Below, one piece after another: positions 9,756 to 19,502 of a stretch of DNA of 64,000 nt. Position numbers and translations under genes: made by a program. The notes beneath the pieces are model-generated. The model made no database searches. It saw only the letters and a program-made list of their open reading frames with translations, and was not told the origin of the DNA. Source of the stretch: Candidatus Obscuribacterales bacterium (GTDB lineage: Bacteria; Cyanobacteriota; Vampirovibrionia; Obscuribacterales; Obscuribacteraceae); contig JAHBVO010000002.1 in the NCBI GenBank assembly GCA_019637435.1, positions 1,527,519 through 1,591,518 on the forward strand, in the 5' to 3' direction. Within the stretch, counting starts at the first letter, position 1. The number at the start of each line of letters is the position of its first letter.

Positions 9756-12700
9756 TTAAACGGCGTTTGGCTGACAATTTGCAACCATAGCACTAAGCAG
9801 TTCTTCTAGCAAATTGAGTTGGTCTTCGGGTGCCGTACCATCCGCCTTTACAATGATGTACGGACTTGAACCTTGACCACCCGCGATACCAGGTTTATAA
9901 GTTGTCACTCGCGCGAGGTGTTTCGGCAAGTTATTTTGAATGGGCAGCCACTGTTGCAGTCTATATGCGACGGATAGCCGCAATCCGGATTGCATGTCAG
10001 GCTTGATGTGAGAAACACCAGCCTGGGTCGCCAGCAAACGCAGCCTGATTACTTTGGTCAACTGAACTGCTTCTACCGGGACCGTACCAAAACGATCCTT
10101 CCACTCTTCCATCAAGCGCTGGAGCTCGTGATCGTTTCTAACATCGGCGAGTCGCTTGTATTCAAGAAGTCTTTGTTGATTGTCTTGAATGTACGTTTCA
10201 GGAATGTATGCGGTCACGTTGATATCAATCTGGCTGTCCGATTCTCTGGAAACATTCGCACCTTTCAGTTCTGAAACTGATTCCTCCAACAGTTTGCAAT
10301 AGAGATCGAATCCGACGGAGACCATGTGTCCATGTTGTTCTCCGCCCAAAATGTTTCCAACGCCCCGGATTTCCATATCGCGCAAGGCAATCTGATAGCC
10401 GGATCCAAGCGATGTGAACTCGCGAATTGCCTTTAAGCGACTTTGAGCTAGTTCTGTGATTACTTTCTGCGGTTTGTATAAGCAGTAGCAATAGGCTTGA
10501 ACGTCGGACCGTCCGACGCGTCCTCTCAACTGATACAACTGAGCCAGACCGAAGCGATCGGCTTCATTGATAATGATTGTGTTTGTATTTGGAATGTCGA
10601 GACCGGATTCGATAATCGTGGTGCAGACAAGTATGTCGAATTCGTGCGCCATGAACGAGAGCATAACGTTTTCCAACTCACGCTCGCCCATCTGTCCGTG
10701 ACCATAGATGATGCGCGCTTCAGGAACGAGCTGCTTCAGTTCATAAACCATCTGCTCGATCGTTTCCACACGGTTATGCAGGAAGTAGATCTGTCCACCG
10801 CGTTCCATCTCGTGAAGGATAGCGGTGCGAACGAGCGGCAGCTTAAACTCGCCGACAAATGTTTTAACTGGAGACCTATTGATAGGAGGAGTGTGGATCA
10901 GCGACATATCGCGTGCTCCGGAGAGCGCCATGTGAAGCGTTCTCGGAATAGGTGTCGCTGACATTGTGAGCACGTCGACCATGACGCGCAATTGTTTCAA
11001 CTTCTCCTTGTGACCGACACCGAATCTGTGCTCTTCGTCGATTACAACCAAGCCGAGATCTTTGAACGCGATGTCTTTTTGCAGCATGCGGTGTGTTCCA
11101 ACAACCACGTCGCATTCGCCGGTCGCCAGCCTGCGAACAACATCACGCTGTTCTTTGGCGCTGCGGAAACGGCTCAACAAGCCGACTCTGATTGGAAACG
11201 CCGCAAAGCGTTCTGCAATATTATTGAAGTGCTGCTGCGCAAGAATTGTCGTTGGCACCAGAATTGCAGCTTGCCGGCCGGACATCACTGTTTTGAAAAT
11301 ACCGCGAATTGCCACTTCGGTTTTTCCAAAGCCTACATCTCCGCAAACCAATCGATCCATCGGTTTTGCCGACTCCAGATCGTTTTTCACATCAACGATT
11401 GCTTGCCACTGGTCCGGAGTTTCTTCAAAAGGAAACGCTTCTTCCATTTCGTACTGCCAGGGAGTGTCCGGTACGCATTGGAAGCCTTCTTGCTTCGCAC
11501 GCATGGCGTAAAGATTGACGAGATCTTCAGCGATCTGTTTAACAGATCGTTTTACACGCTTCTTCGTCGATTCCCACTCTGCGCCGCCCAAGCGAGATAG
11601 GCGCGGCTTGTGTTCTCCTGCGCCACGGTATCGCGATAGCATGTTGATCTGATCTACAGGCACATAGAGTCGGTCGTCTCCGGAGTATTGAATAGTCAGA
11701 TACTCTCGATGTTGATTATCGACCACGATACGTTGAACGCCTACGAATTGACCGATACCTTGCTTCAAGTGAACGACATAATCGTCCACTTTCAGATCTG
11801 CGACGGAAGTGAAACGCTCGTAGTTCTTCTCCGCGACCGGCCGTCTGTACACTGTCGGTTTGCGCTTCAATCCGAACATCTCGCCGTCCGTGATTGAGAC
11901 CAAGCCCTCGGCTTCAAGAGTGAAACCATGGATGAAACCGTGACGAGTTACCCAGACCGCGTTGTCTCCGGTTTTCAACGCTTCCAGATGCCGCATGATG
12001 ACCGACTCTTTCTGGGCAACATCGGAGGCTGGTGCTGTTTCGTCGTTGATATTTGCGGCACTGTCTGTGGTGCCACGTATGACAGTGGCGTCGTTAGGAC
12101 CCGGCACATATTTTGATGAGCAGTCCCATTCTTTCATGATACCCATGAGACGCTGAGGCTGCTCAGTCGAGATGACGACCCGCTTTCCTTCACGTTGCCA
12201 GTCTTTGATCTTTTGGACGAGTACGTTCATCTGATTGCCGAACTTGTCGACGGGTTTCGCTTGAAACTCGACTACCGCCATCTTCTCGCTTTCTTCGAAG
12301 ACTGGCAGACTGGAGAGAAACACTCTTTGATTCGACTTCGATGAAAGAAGAACTTGATCTGCCGGCATGTGCAATGGTCGCGGGAGCGGCAACAGTCGAC
12401 CAGTTTCCAGACCTTCGTCGTAAGCCTTTTGGAGCTTCTCTTCATAGCTTCTCAAGCTTTGCTCGATCGAATCCCATTCGTCAAATGCAATTAAAGCGTC
12501 TTGCGGAAGGTAGTCGAGCAGAGTCGCGAATTGCTCGTGAACATAAGGCGCATAATATTCAACTGACTCCGGATAGGCTCCGGAAGCCAGGCTAACCAGA
12601 TCGTTTTCCATGACCGAGCGCAATGTATCCGCGCGCGAATCATCCAGTTCCTTAATACGTTCGTTAGTGACTTCGCGAAGTCGAGCCACAAGTTTCGATC

Positions 12701-13505
12701 GCTCTTCCTCATCGCTGTCCAGAATAATCCACCATCGCGGTGGAATGATTACGGAATTACGCGGCTCTACAGAACGTTGATTGTCGATATTAAATACTCG
12801 GACCGATTCAACCTCGTCACCGAATAGTTCGATTCGAACTGGTGAACCGCTTGACGGGAAGATGTCGATGATATCGCCCCTGATGCTAAACTCACCGCGC
12901 AGAGTCACCATGGCTTCGCGAGTGTAGCCGAGTCTAGCCAGCTTGTTGGCTAGAGCTGTCGTATCGTACGCATCGCCGGCTTTCAACTCGAGAGTGTTTT
13001 TTGCAAGCACGTCAGGTGCCAGTACTCTCTGCATCAAGGCGCGTGCTGTGACTACCACCACATACGGTTGCTGCTGCTGCGAAACGTTCTGCAGGACTTC
13101 GAGTTGCGATGCCACGTTGTCAGGGCTCGACAGCACCTGTTCGTACGGGGACACTTCTGACGACGGATAAAGAAAAACCGGATACCGGCTCAAATTGTTT
13201 AATTCCTGGTGGAAAAACGCACCGGAATGGTTGTCGGCGACCACGAGAAACATCGGGCGGCGAATCTCGTGCTGGAGCACAGTCATAACGAGCGTTTTGG
13301 CAGAATCGGTCAGACCTGCCAGATTCAACTCCGTCTGCGCCTGTTTTGCTGTCCTTGCTAACAGACGCGCATAGTTAGGACTGTTGATAAAAACTTGGTG
13401 CAGCGCATTGGCTAGTGGATTGTCACGCATACTGGGTTTCCGAGCATTGTTCTGCGGGGCGTCTTTGTCCGTCGCAATTTGGGTCGTTTCTGGGATTATT
13501 GCCAT
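9756..13505 (-). CDS. mfd: Transcription-repair coupling factor
   Basis: 1249 residues, full length for Mfd (about 1150). It removes RNA polymerase stalled at DNA damage and recruits UvrA. It has an N-terminal UvrB-homology region, then the RNA-polymerase-interacting CarD-like segment (DYVVHLKQGIGQFVGVQRI), then a superfamily 2 translocase with Walker A GDVGFGKTE at about 720, DEEHRFGV at about 822, and GRVGRSD. The extra N-terminal residues (1-30) are not conserved. uvrC is in the same window but far away and in another unit. It heads the minus-strand run mfd > PPIase > TPR. Confidence 0.97.
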   Translation of the reverse strand: MAIIPETTQIATDKDAPQNNARKPSMRDNPLANALHQVFINSPNYARLLARTAKQAQTELNLAGLTDSAKTLVMTVLQHEIRRPMFLVVADNHSGAFFHQELNNLSRYPVFLYPSSEVSPYEQVLSSPDNVASQLEVLQNVSQQQQPYVVVVTARALMQRVLAPDVLAKNTLELKAGDAYDTTALANKLARLGYTREAMVTLRGEFSIRGDIIDIFPSSGSPVRIELFGDEVESVRVFNIDNQRSVEPRNSVIIPPRWWIILDSDEEERSKLVARLREVTNERIKELDDSRADTLRSVMENDLVSLASGAYPESVEYYAPYVHEQFATLLDYLPQDALIAFDEWDSIEQSLRSYEEKLQKAYDEGLETGRLLPLPRPLHMPADQVLLSSKSNQRVFLSSLPVFEESEKMAVVEFQAKPVDKFGNQMNVLVQKIKDWQREGKRVVISTEQPQRLMGIMKEWDCSSKYVPGPNDATVIRGTTDSAANINDETAPASDVAQKESVIMRHLEALKTGDNAVWVTRHGFIHGFTLEAEGLVSITDGEMFGLKRKPTVYRRPVAEKNYERFTSVADLKVDDYVVHLKQGIGQFVGVQRIVVDNQHREYLTIQYSGDDRLYVPVDQINMLSRYRGAGEHKPRLSRLGGAEWESTKKRVKRSVKQIAEDLVNLYAMRAKQEGFQCVPDTPWQYEMEEAFPFEETPDQWQAIVDVKNDLESAKPMDRLVCGDVGFGKTEVAIRGIFKTVMSGRQAAILVPTTILAQQHFNNIAERFAAFPIRVGLLSRFRSAKEQRDVVRRLATGECDVVVGTHRMLQKDIAFKDLGLVVIDEEHRFGVGHKEKLKQLRVMVDVLTMSATPIPRTLHMALSGARDMSLIHTPPINRSPVKTFVGEFKLPLVRTAILHEMERGGQIYFLHNRVETIEQMVYELKQLVPEARIIYGHGQMGERELENVMLSFMAHEFDILVCTTIIESGLDIPNTNTIIINEADRFGLAQLYQLRGRVGRSDVQAYCYCLYKPQKVITELAQSRLKAIREFTSLGSGYQIALRDMEIRGVGNILGGEQHGHMVSVGFDLYCKLLEESVSELKGANVSRESDSQIDINVTAYIPETYIQDNQQRLLEYKRLADVRNDHELQRLMEEWKDRFGTVPVEAVQLTKVIRLRLLATQAGVSHIKPDMQSGLRLSVAYRLQQWLPIQNNLPKHLARVTTYKPGIAGGQGSSPYIIVKADGTAPEDQLNLLEELLSAMVANCQPNAV

Positions 13506-13692
13506 GGTATTCTTTGCCCGCCGTCCAGCAAGATCGTCATCTGGCGCTAATTTGGGCGAATTTCTAATGGTAACACAAGGCCATGCAAGAGGACCACGTC
13601 AGAGGTCAGGATATTTCCTATTGCAAAACCGCCTACTTTTCTCATATACAATTTACTAATAGAATCAGTACTGAATTCGGAACCTCTACCTT

Positions 13693-15177
13693 TTGTTAAA
13701 ACTTTTCCTAACTCTATCGTTAGTGGTCACGCTTTCCGCCGCTTTACCGGCGGCGTACGCGGATGAGTCGTCGTACACTCCCGAGGTCGCCGAGCAATTG
13801 GGCCGGGGGACGGCTTTGCTGCGTGAAGGCAAGCTGGCAGAGGCCCGGCAGAATTTCATTCGAGCAACGGAGCTGGAGCCCAAGTGCCACGAGGCCTGGA
13901 ACAATATCGGGCTGACTTACTACAGGGAAGGAAATCTCGACAAAGCCGCCGAGGCTTATATGAATGCGATTGAACTTGAGCCCGGTTTCGTCCCCTCGAT
14001 TACAAATCTCGGAGCCGTCCGCCACCAGCAACGCAAGCTCGATAAGGCTACCGGTCTGTACCGTTTGGCGCTGGACCTCTCGCAGGGCAAGGACGCTGAA
14101 ATTCAATACAACTATGCCAACGTATTGCGGGACCAGAAAAATTACGAGAAAGCCAGAGAGCACTACATCAAGTCGATTGATTTACGACCGGACTTTCCTG
14201 CGGCTCACAATGGGCTTGGGGCGACCTACTTTTGTTTGAAAAAGTTCAATGACGCTGAGCGTGAGATTAAATACGCGATCAAGTTGAAGCCGGATTATGC
14301 GCTTGCCTACTACCATCTTGGACTGCTCGAAGCGGCTCGCGAGAAGTATCCGGAGGCAATCAAGGCGTACGAAGATTCGCTCAAGTACGAAGATCGCAAA
14401 GATTATGCCGATGATACACGCGAAAAAATCGCTCGTTTGAAAGAGCAGATGCGAAGAGGACCTGAGACGACCACGGTGGCGACGAGCGCTCCGGCAGCCG
14501 TTCCTCCCGTAAATAATACCCTGGCCTCCGCGGACGCCGGGCCGCCTATGCTTGGTAAGACAAATTTTGCAGCCGGCATGTCGAGCTCTGCAAGCCTATT
14601 TGATCAGAAGATGGGAACCGCTGGAATAATCGAGCAGCGCATGGGCAATGTCGTGAAAGAGTTCGAGAAGCTCTTGAAAGGCGGATCTTCGAAGGATCCC
14701 ATACTCTGGAATAACTACGGTTTAAGTCTGTCGCAGATAGGTCCCTCCAAGTATGATGAGGCGATCGCTGCTTACAAGAATGCGATTAAGTTCAGCAAAG
14801 GCAAGCTCTATCAAGCGAATTACAACCTCGCCCAGGCGCACCGCGCCAGAGGGGATTTTGTGTCCTGCGACAAAGAGTGCGTCAAGGCGATTGCGTCTGC
14901 TCGGGCGCAGAACTCGGTATGTCCCCTGGTGCATAACCTGCGGGCGATTGTGTTTAAGCAAAAAGGCCAATTTGCCAACGCCGACCAGGAGTATAAACTT
15001 GCAATCGCTCAGTCGATGGGCAAGTATCCGGTGTTTCATTACAACCGTGCAATCTGCCTCGAGAAGCTGAACAAGCAGAAAGAGGCTAAGCAAGAGTATC
15101 AAAGCTACATTGATAGCGCGCCGACCGGTTTAAACATATCGAAAGCTAAGTTGCGGCTCAACCTGCTGAGTATTTAG
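13693..15177 (+). CDS. Secreted TPR-repeat protein
   Basis: 494 residues. The frame begins with a TTG at 13693 right after an in-frame stop at 13672, so this start is nearly forced. It gives a good signal peptide (FLTLSLVVTLSAALPAAYA). Six to seven TPR units occupy residues 30-240. A Thr/Pro/Ala-rich linker (about 255-290) follows, then a second TPR block in residues 315-490. The function is unknown; the scaffold role is inferred from the fold. It is divergent from mfd with an upstream gap of 187 bp. A hairpin followed by T-rich sequence lies 70 bp beyond its stop. Confidence 0.83.
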   Translation: MLKLFLTLSLVVTLSAALPAAYADESSYTPEVAEQLGRGTALLREGKLAEARQNFIRATELEPKCHEAWNNIGLTYYREGNLDKAAEAYMNAIELEPGFVPSITNLGAVRHQQRKLDKATGLYRLALDLSQGKDAEIQYNYANVLRDQKNYEKAREHYIKSIDLRPDFPAAHNGLGATYFCLKKFNDAEREIKYAIKLKPDYALAYYHLGLLEAAREKYPEAIKAYEDSLKYEDRKDYADDTREKIARLKEQMRRGPETTTVATSAPAAVPPVNNTLASADAGPPMLGKTNFAAGMSSSASLFDQKMGTAGIIEQRMGNVVKEFEKLLKGGSSKDPILWNNYGLSLSQIGPSKYDEAIAAYKNAIKFSKGKLYQANYNLAQAHRARGDFVSCDKECVKAIASARAQNSVCPLVHNLRAIVFKQKGQFANADQEYKLAIAQSMGKYPVFHYNRAICLEKLNKQKEAKQEYQSYIDSAPTGLNISKAKLRLNLLSI

Positions 15178-15248
15178 TGGTTGGCGGCGGTTTACAAACG
15201 CATGGTTGTCAATAAAAATAAGCGTGCTTTGTAGTAGAATCATTATTC

Positions 15249-15273
15249 CGTCAGGTTTTGCCTGGCGTTTCTT
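15249..15273 (+). terminator. Candidate Rho-independent terminator
   Basis: A 7-bp stem CGTCAGG/CCTGGCG (one G-T pair) with loop TTTTG is followed by TTTCTT, 72 bp after the TPR gene stop and just before the mnmA ribosome site. Confidence 0.5.
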
Positions 15274-15316
15274 GTTCTAAACACCTCGAGTAGCGGCTCG
15301 GGCGAAGGGAAGACCT

Positions 15317-16531
15317 ATGAGCGACAAGGATAAACAACTTGTACTGGATGCGCCGGTTCGTGAAGACGAGCAGGAAGGGGCTGTTTGTCCCGTGGTGGCG
15401 CAGCCGATGCCCACTCCTGAGGATGTTGAAAGAATCGCCAAACAAGCCGGCAAGAAAAAAGCTTCGCCTGTGCCGAAGAATAAAACGCGTGTCGCTGTGT
15501 GTATGAGCGGAGGCGTCGATTCGAGCGCGACCGCTTACCTTCTTATGGAGCAGGGCTACGATATCATCGGCGTAACGGGCTGGCTGATCAAATCAGGCAG
15601 CCGCTGCTGCGATACTGGTATGGTTGATGCCGCGCGTGTTTGTGAACAGCTTGGTATTGAGCACCATGCCGTCGATTTGCGCGAGCTGTTTAAATCCGAA
15701 GTGATAGACCAATTCCATCAATCCTATTCGAAAGGTAGAACGCCGCTGCCATGCAGTGTTTGCAACACCGTGATCAAATGGGGCGCATTGTTGAATTATG
15801 GACGCAAGCATCTGGATGCGACCTATGTTGCGACCGGACACTATGCTCGCGTTATTCAAACACCTGATGGTAAGCGCCTCGGCCGCGCTCGTGATCCGAA
15901 GAAAGATCAGTCGTATGTTCTCTGGGGTCTGACGATGGAGCAGCTTGACGCCACGCTTCTGCCGCTCGGTGACTACACCAAAGACGAAATACGCAGTATC
16001 GCCAATTCGCAAAAGTTGGCTACGGCAAATCGGCCTGACAGTCAGGATTTGTGTTTCATTCCAATTGGCACCACGCCGCAACAGTATCTCGCCAATTTTA
16101 TCGTGGAGAAGCCAGGTCCCATCATCCATTGCGAAACTCTGGAAATCTTGGGTTATCACAAAGGTACGCACAATTACACGATTGGTCAGCGCAAGGGGCT
16201 TGGAATTGCTCATCCTGAGCCGCTCTACGTGACCAACGTCGACCCTGATACAAGAGTCGTCTATGCCGGTCCCAAAGAAGCATTGCTGCGAAAGGAACTG
16301 ACAGCAAGCGACGTTAACTGGATTATGCCGACCGCTCCGGTTGGCACATTCCGCGCGCGCGCGAAGATCCGCTACAACAGCCCGACGGAAGAAGCGACCA
16401 TCTATCCGATGGAAGGCAATCGCGTTCGCGTCGTCTTTGATGAGCCTCAACCGGCGATTACGCCGGGGCAGGTCCTTGGCGTTTACGACGAAGCCGATGA
16501 TGTCATCCTTGGTGGCGGCTGGATCGACTAA
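15317..16531 (+). CDS. mnmA: tRNA-specific 2-thiouridylase MnmA
   Basis: 404 residues. It installs the 2-thio group on U34 of tRNA-Lys/Glu/Gln. The PP-loop motif SGGVDSS is at about 64-70. The two catalytic cysteines are seen in PCSVCNTVIKWG (about 145) and DLCFIPIG (about 245), and the family block NYTIGQRKGLGI is present. Compared with the usual 360-370 residues, there is an extra N-terminus of about 50 residues rich in charged residues. The ATG at 15317 has GAAGGGAAGACC upstream. The extension may be real or the start may lie further in; no internal start has a better ribosome site. Confidence 0.95.
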   Translation: MSDKDKQLVLDAPVREDEQEGAVCPVVAQPMPTPEDVERIAKQAGKKKASPVPKNKTRVAVCMSGGVDSSATAYLLMEQGYDIIGVTGWLIKSGSRCCDTGMVDAARVCEQLGIEHHAVDLRELFKSEVIDQFHQSYSKGRTPLPCSVCNTVIKWGALLNYGRKHLDATYVATGHYARVIQTPDGKRLGRARDPKKDQSYVLWGLTMEQLDATLLPLGDYTKDEIRSIANSQKLATANRPDSQDLCFIPIGTTPQQYLANFIVEKPGPIIHCETLEILGYHKGTHNYTIGQRKGLGIAHPEPLYVTNVDPDTRVVYAGPKEALLRKELTASDVNWIMPTAPVGTFRARAKIRYNSPTEEATIYPMEGNRVRVVFDEPQPAITPGQVLGVYDEADDVILGGGWID

Positions 16532-16654
16532 ACCGATATCACACTAAAATGTATCTCGCGCTGTTTCAATCGTCCGCCGCATCTAAAGGACCGTCGGCTG
16601 GCTGCCCGGTTTCTGTGGTAGACTACGACCAGAACTCGTCTCTAAGGCGCTCAC

Positions 16655-16873
16655 ATGAGTCAATCTCGAAGTAAAAAGGCTACTGTCGATCAGGTCTTGA
16701 AACTCGTGGATCAATTGTCTTCCGAAGAACGTGAGCAGTTGATGCAGGAACTACGAGCCGAAGACTTTAAGCGGGACATTCAAAAAGGTATAGAAGCTGC
16801 CGAGCGCGGTGAGTTGAAGGATGCTGACGAAGTGGTCGCCAGGCTGCGTAAGAAGGCTCAATCCAGGCAGTAA
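16655..16873 (+). CDS. Antitoxin of a ParE/RelE-type module
   Basis: 72 residues, acidic/basic mixed, with LVDQLSSEEREQLMQELRAED followed by a helical charged tail, typical of small antitoxins paired with ParE/RelE toxins. It should neutralise the toxin by direct binding and repress the pair. The toxin gene follows after 9 bp. Family assignment of the antitoxin is by context and length, as its sequence is not diagnostic. Confidence 0.72.
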   Translation: MSQSRSKKATVDQVLKLVDQLSSEEREQLMQELRAEDFKRDIQKGIEAAERGELKDADEVVARLRKKAQSRQ

Positions 16874-16882
16874 GCAAAACCC

Positions 16883-17188
16883 GTGAAACTCCTTATCACT
16901 TCTACTGCCGAACTGGACTTAGAGGAGATAGAGGCGCGCATTTCGAGTGATAATCCAGCAGCAGCAGACCGGTTTCTCGAATTATTATCACAGCGTTTTG
17001 AACTGATAGCAGGGATGCCTGGAATAGGCAGGCGTCGAGATAGCTACGCTCCGGGAGTGCGCAGTATTGCCGAGGGCGATTATGTCATCGTCTACCGGGT
17101 GAAAAACAATTCTTTGGAGATTCTTCGTATTCTACATGGAGCGCGGGATCCCGAGAGAGTGATTCGGGAAAATCCAATCGAGGAATGA
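16883..17188 (+). CDS. ParE/RelE-superfamily toxin
   Basis: 101 residues starting at a GTG. The pattern SxxAxxDLxxI at the N-terminus, the central PGIGRRR and the C-terminal YVIVYRVKNNSLEILRILHGARD is characteristic of ParE toxins, which poison gyrase; RelE relatives cleave mRNA instead. The catalytic His/Lys set of RelE is not evident, so ParE-type is favoured. It is co-transcribed with the antitoxin. An inverted repeat follows the stop. Confidence 0.83.
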   Translation: MKLLITSTAELDLEEIEARISSDNPAAADRFLELLSQRFELIAGMPGIGRRRDSYAPGVRSIAEGDYVIVYRVKNNSLEILRILHGARDPERVIRENPIEE

Positions 17189-17205
17189 GCCTGGTAAGAA
17201 TAGTG

Positions 17206-17226
17206 GGCACCATGAATGGTGCCTTT
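17206..17226 (+). terminator. Hairpin after the toxin gene
   Basis: Perfect 8-bp inverted repeat GGCACCAT/ATGGTGCC with a 2-nt spacer followed by TTT, 18 bp beyond the toxin stop. The loop is too tight for the full stem, so 6 bp would pair. It could be a weak terminator or a palindromic operator. Confidence 0.35.
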
Positions 17227-17465
17227 CAACAGAGCCTTGAGGTAGTCCTCCGTAGCAGGCAATGCTTCTTTCCATTAGCGCGATTTCGTTCGTACGAAGA
17301 GAACCTTCGATCCAAGTGTGATCTAGTATCGGTTTTGTTGGATATGCTCTTGGGGTCTATTGTATAGGTGGTCCGTGCAGAATGTTCTCAGGCAGATTAA
17401 AATGGATTGCAAGGAGTTTGCAATCGTGGTACTTTCCTGGCAAATACTAGGTTTGGAGGGCGCAC

Positions 17466-18857
17466 GTGTCCGGACGTTGCCGATCGTATATCCAGAGACT
17501 CGTCTTTCTGGTGGTGCTACTAGTGGTGGCACTCGGATTTAGCCTTGACCTGCCGTCTGAGGCTCGCAAGAAAAGCGCGGCAAGTAAATCCTCGTCTCAC
17601 GCTACACCCTCGAAATCTTCGCGCTCCTCATCGAAGTCTTCGCGCTCCTCGTCTTCGCGGGGGAGATCCGGCGGGCGTCACGAAGTTGCTCACAGCAAAC
17701 ATGGTAAGCACAGCAAGCACAGCAAGCATAGCAAGCACCACGCGGCCCATCATCACCACCACGTCGCGCATAAACCGCGCTATGCGTATCCCGTCGAGAT
17801 GTTCATGATGAAGGCACCTGATTTCGATGCCTCTCCGCTTGATGAGGATCAAGCCTACGAAGTTAAGAGTGCTTTTGCTCGTGGTATCGCGGACAAGTAT
17901 CCAGCTCGTACATTGGTGCGTGCAGGAGTTGTGAAGCACCATCCGCTGCGCGGTGGGATCTTCTGGCGTCGTGAGCCGGTAAAGTACATTATTATGCATT
18001 CGACTGAAACGGGCGTTCCGGTGAGCGGCGTTCGAGTGATTGAAAGCTGGAGTTCTATGGGGCGCCGGCATCCTGGAGCGCAGTACGTGGTCGACCGTGA
18101 TGGCTCTATCATTCAATCCGTCGATCCGGATCTAGCAACGGTTCACATCAATATTTTGAAAACTCTGCCAGGCATCAACAACGATAACAGTATCGGAATT
18201 GAGATGAACCACACTGGAAGCCAGGAATATCCTGATGCGCAACTGCAATCAGTGATTCGTCTGGTCACCTACCTGCAAGATCGCTATGGCGTGCAGAGTG
18301 AAAATATCATCACGCACAGGTACGCTCAGCAAGGCGATCACACCGACCCTGTGCACTTTGACTGGAAGACGTTTTTATGGACGAAAGACAGGCATCGCAA
18401 CGAAGCGATTGCTTACAAAATGAATTCGATGGATAAGCAATCTCGAAACTGGGGCGACTACAAGGAAACGCCTGCAGTAGCGGTGCCGCCTCCGGAGACC
18501 ATACTGCAACCTCATTTGACTGTGCAGGGAAAACCTCTGCCCGCGAATCCGGCACCATCTGCGACACCGGAACGCAAACCTGTCGTAATTCAGGGAGTAC
18601 CATATACGCCACCACCTGGCGAGACCAGGGCGGAACCATCGGCTGCTTCTCAACCGCCTGCGAATGCTCCAGTACCGCCGGAGAAGGCGCCGGTCGTGAT
18701 GTTCGAGGTCAAGCCTGTGAGTGAGACAAAATCTCCGACCCAAATCGTGCCGTCGGTTATAGTTCCATCCTCAGCTCCGCAAACTCTCCCGCCTCTGCGT
18801 GGACCTATAGAGGTAGGTCCAGAGCACGCTGGAGACTTATCAGCGCCGCGCCCGTAG
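17466..18857 (+). CDS. Secreted N-acetylmuramoyl-L-alanine amidase with Ser/His-rich linker
   Basis: 463 residues. GGAGGG five nt upstream supports the GTG at 17466. An N-terminal hydrophobic signal or anchor (LVFLVVLLVVALGF) precedes a Ser/Lys/Arg stretch and then a His/Lys-rich tract (SKHGKHSKHSKHSKHH and HHHHH) at about 75-100. The Amidase_2/PGRP domain spans about 165-310: MHST supplies the first zinc His, YVVDRDGSI the substrate side, and HRYAQQGDHTDP the last ligands. The C-terminal 130 residues are Pro-rich. It should cleave the lactyl-L-Ala bond of peptidoglycan. The His-rich tract may bind metal or anionic wall polymers; that is speculation. Confidence 0.88.
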   Translation: MSGRCRSYIQRLVFLVVLLVVALGFSLDLPSEARKKSAASKSSSHATPSKSSRSSSKSSRSSSSRGRSGGRHEVAHSKHGKHSKHSKHSKHHAAHHHHHVAHKPRYAYPVEMFMMKAPDFDASPLDEDQAYEVKSAFARGIADKYPARTLVRAGVVKHHPLRGGIFWRREPVKYIIMHSTETGVPVSGVRVIESWSSMGRRHPGAQYVVDRDGSIIQSVDPDLATVHINILKTLPGINNDNSIGIEMNHTGSQEYPDAQLQSVIRLVTYLQDRYGVQSENIITHRYAQQGDHTDPVHFDWKTFLWTKDRHRNEAIAYKMNSMDKQSRNWGDYKETPAVAVPPPETILQPHLTVQGKPLPANPAPSATPERKPVVIQGVPYTPPPGETRAEPSAASQPPANAPVPPEKAPVVMFEVKPVSETKSPTQIVPSVIVPSSAPQTLPPLRGPIEVGPEHAGDLSAPRP

Positions 18858-18884
18858 AAATAGTTTCCATCCTCGGATTTCTGT

Positions 18885-19499
18885 TTATCCGTCCAAGTTG
18901 AGCTGAAACCTTTCCAGACTTTTGTACTGATGGGCATCTGGCTGAGCCGTACTTTCAATAAGATGAAGGTCGTTGATCTTGTGTTCGAGCGGCATTAGCG
19001 AATCTGCGATCTCGATGTCTGTAGTTTTTGGTATCGGAGAGCGGCGGCGCTGTCCGTCGGCAAACCGGAGAAGGGTAAGATGTGGGCGGAAGTTTTTGAA
19101 CTCGTGTTGCTTCTGTGACGGCGATATGAATTTACCAACCGCACGTTTAACTGCATCGTCCAATGTAAAAACGTCAGCCGGTGTTGAACTTGGCGTGAGT
19201 ACCGCTAGTCTTGCCTGTTTCTCGTTTGGCCAGAGCTCGATTCTGTCGTAGAGTAGCGTTAGCGGTTTCTGTTTCAAAGTAAAAGAACTGATAGCGAGCT
19301 TCAGTGCTGATATCACATCCGGTATCGCCTCGGAGTCTACGTCGCCGAGAAAAACCCAGGTAATGTGCAGCTTATCGCCTTTTGTCCAGCGGATTTTCGC
19401 GTTCCAGGTTTCACCTAAAGTTCTATTGTCAGCTGATAGTTTCGCCAGGCGTTCGATTCCATCGTCGGACAGGAATGTGCCTACAAAGAGCCTTGGCAT
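18885..19499 (-). CDS. thpR: RNA 2',3'-cyclic phosphodiesterase (2H family)
   Basis: 204 residues. It has the two HxT/S motifs of the 2H phosphoesterase fold, HITW near residue 48 and HLTL near 140, and the N-terminal RLFVGTFL typical of ThpR/LigT. Relatives open 2',3'-cyclic phosphates or ligate tRNA halves in vitro. It starts 3 bp after the stop of the membrane-protein gene, so the two are co-transcribed. It converges with the amidase gene across 27 bp. Confidence 0.88.
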   Translation of the reverse strand: MPRLFVGTFLSDDGIERLAKLSADNRTLGETWNAKIRWTKGDKLHITWVFLGDVDSEAIPDVISALKLAISSFTLKQKPLTLLYDRIELWPNEKQARLAVLTPSSTPADVFTLDDAVKRAVGKFISPSQKQHEFKNFRPHLTLLRFADGQRRRSPIPKTTDIEIADSLMPLEHKINDLHLIESTAQPDAHQYKSLERFQLNLDG

Positions 19500-19502
19500 C
19501 GC

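Noticed and set aside
17185..17367. 60-residue frame overlapping the toxin stop
   Set aside because: No ribosome site, no family resemblance, and it runs through the inverted repeat after the toxin.
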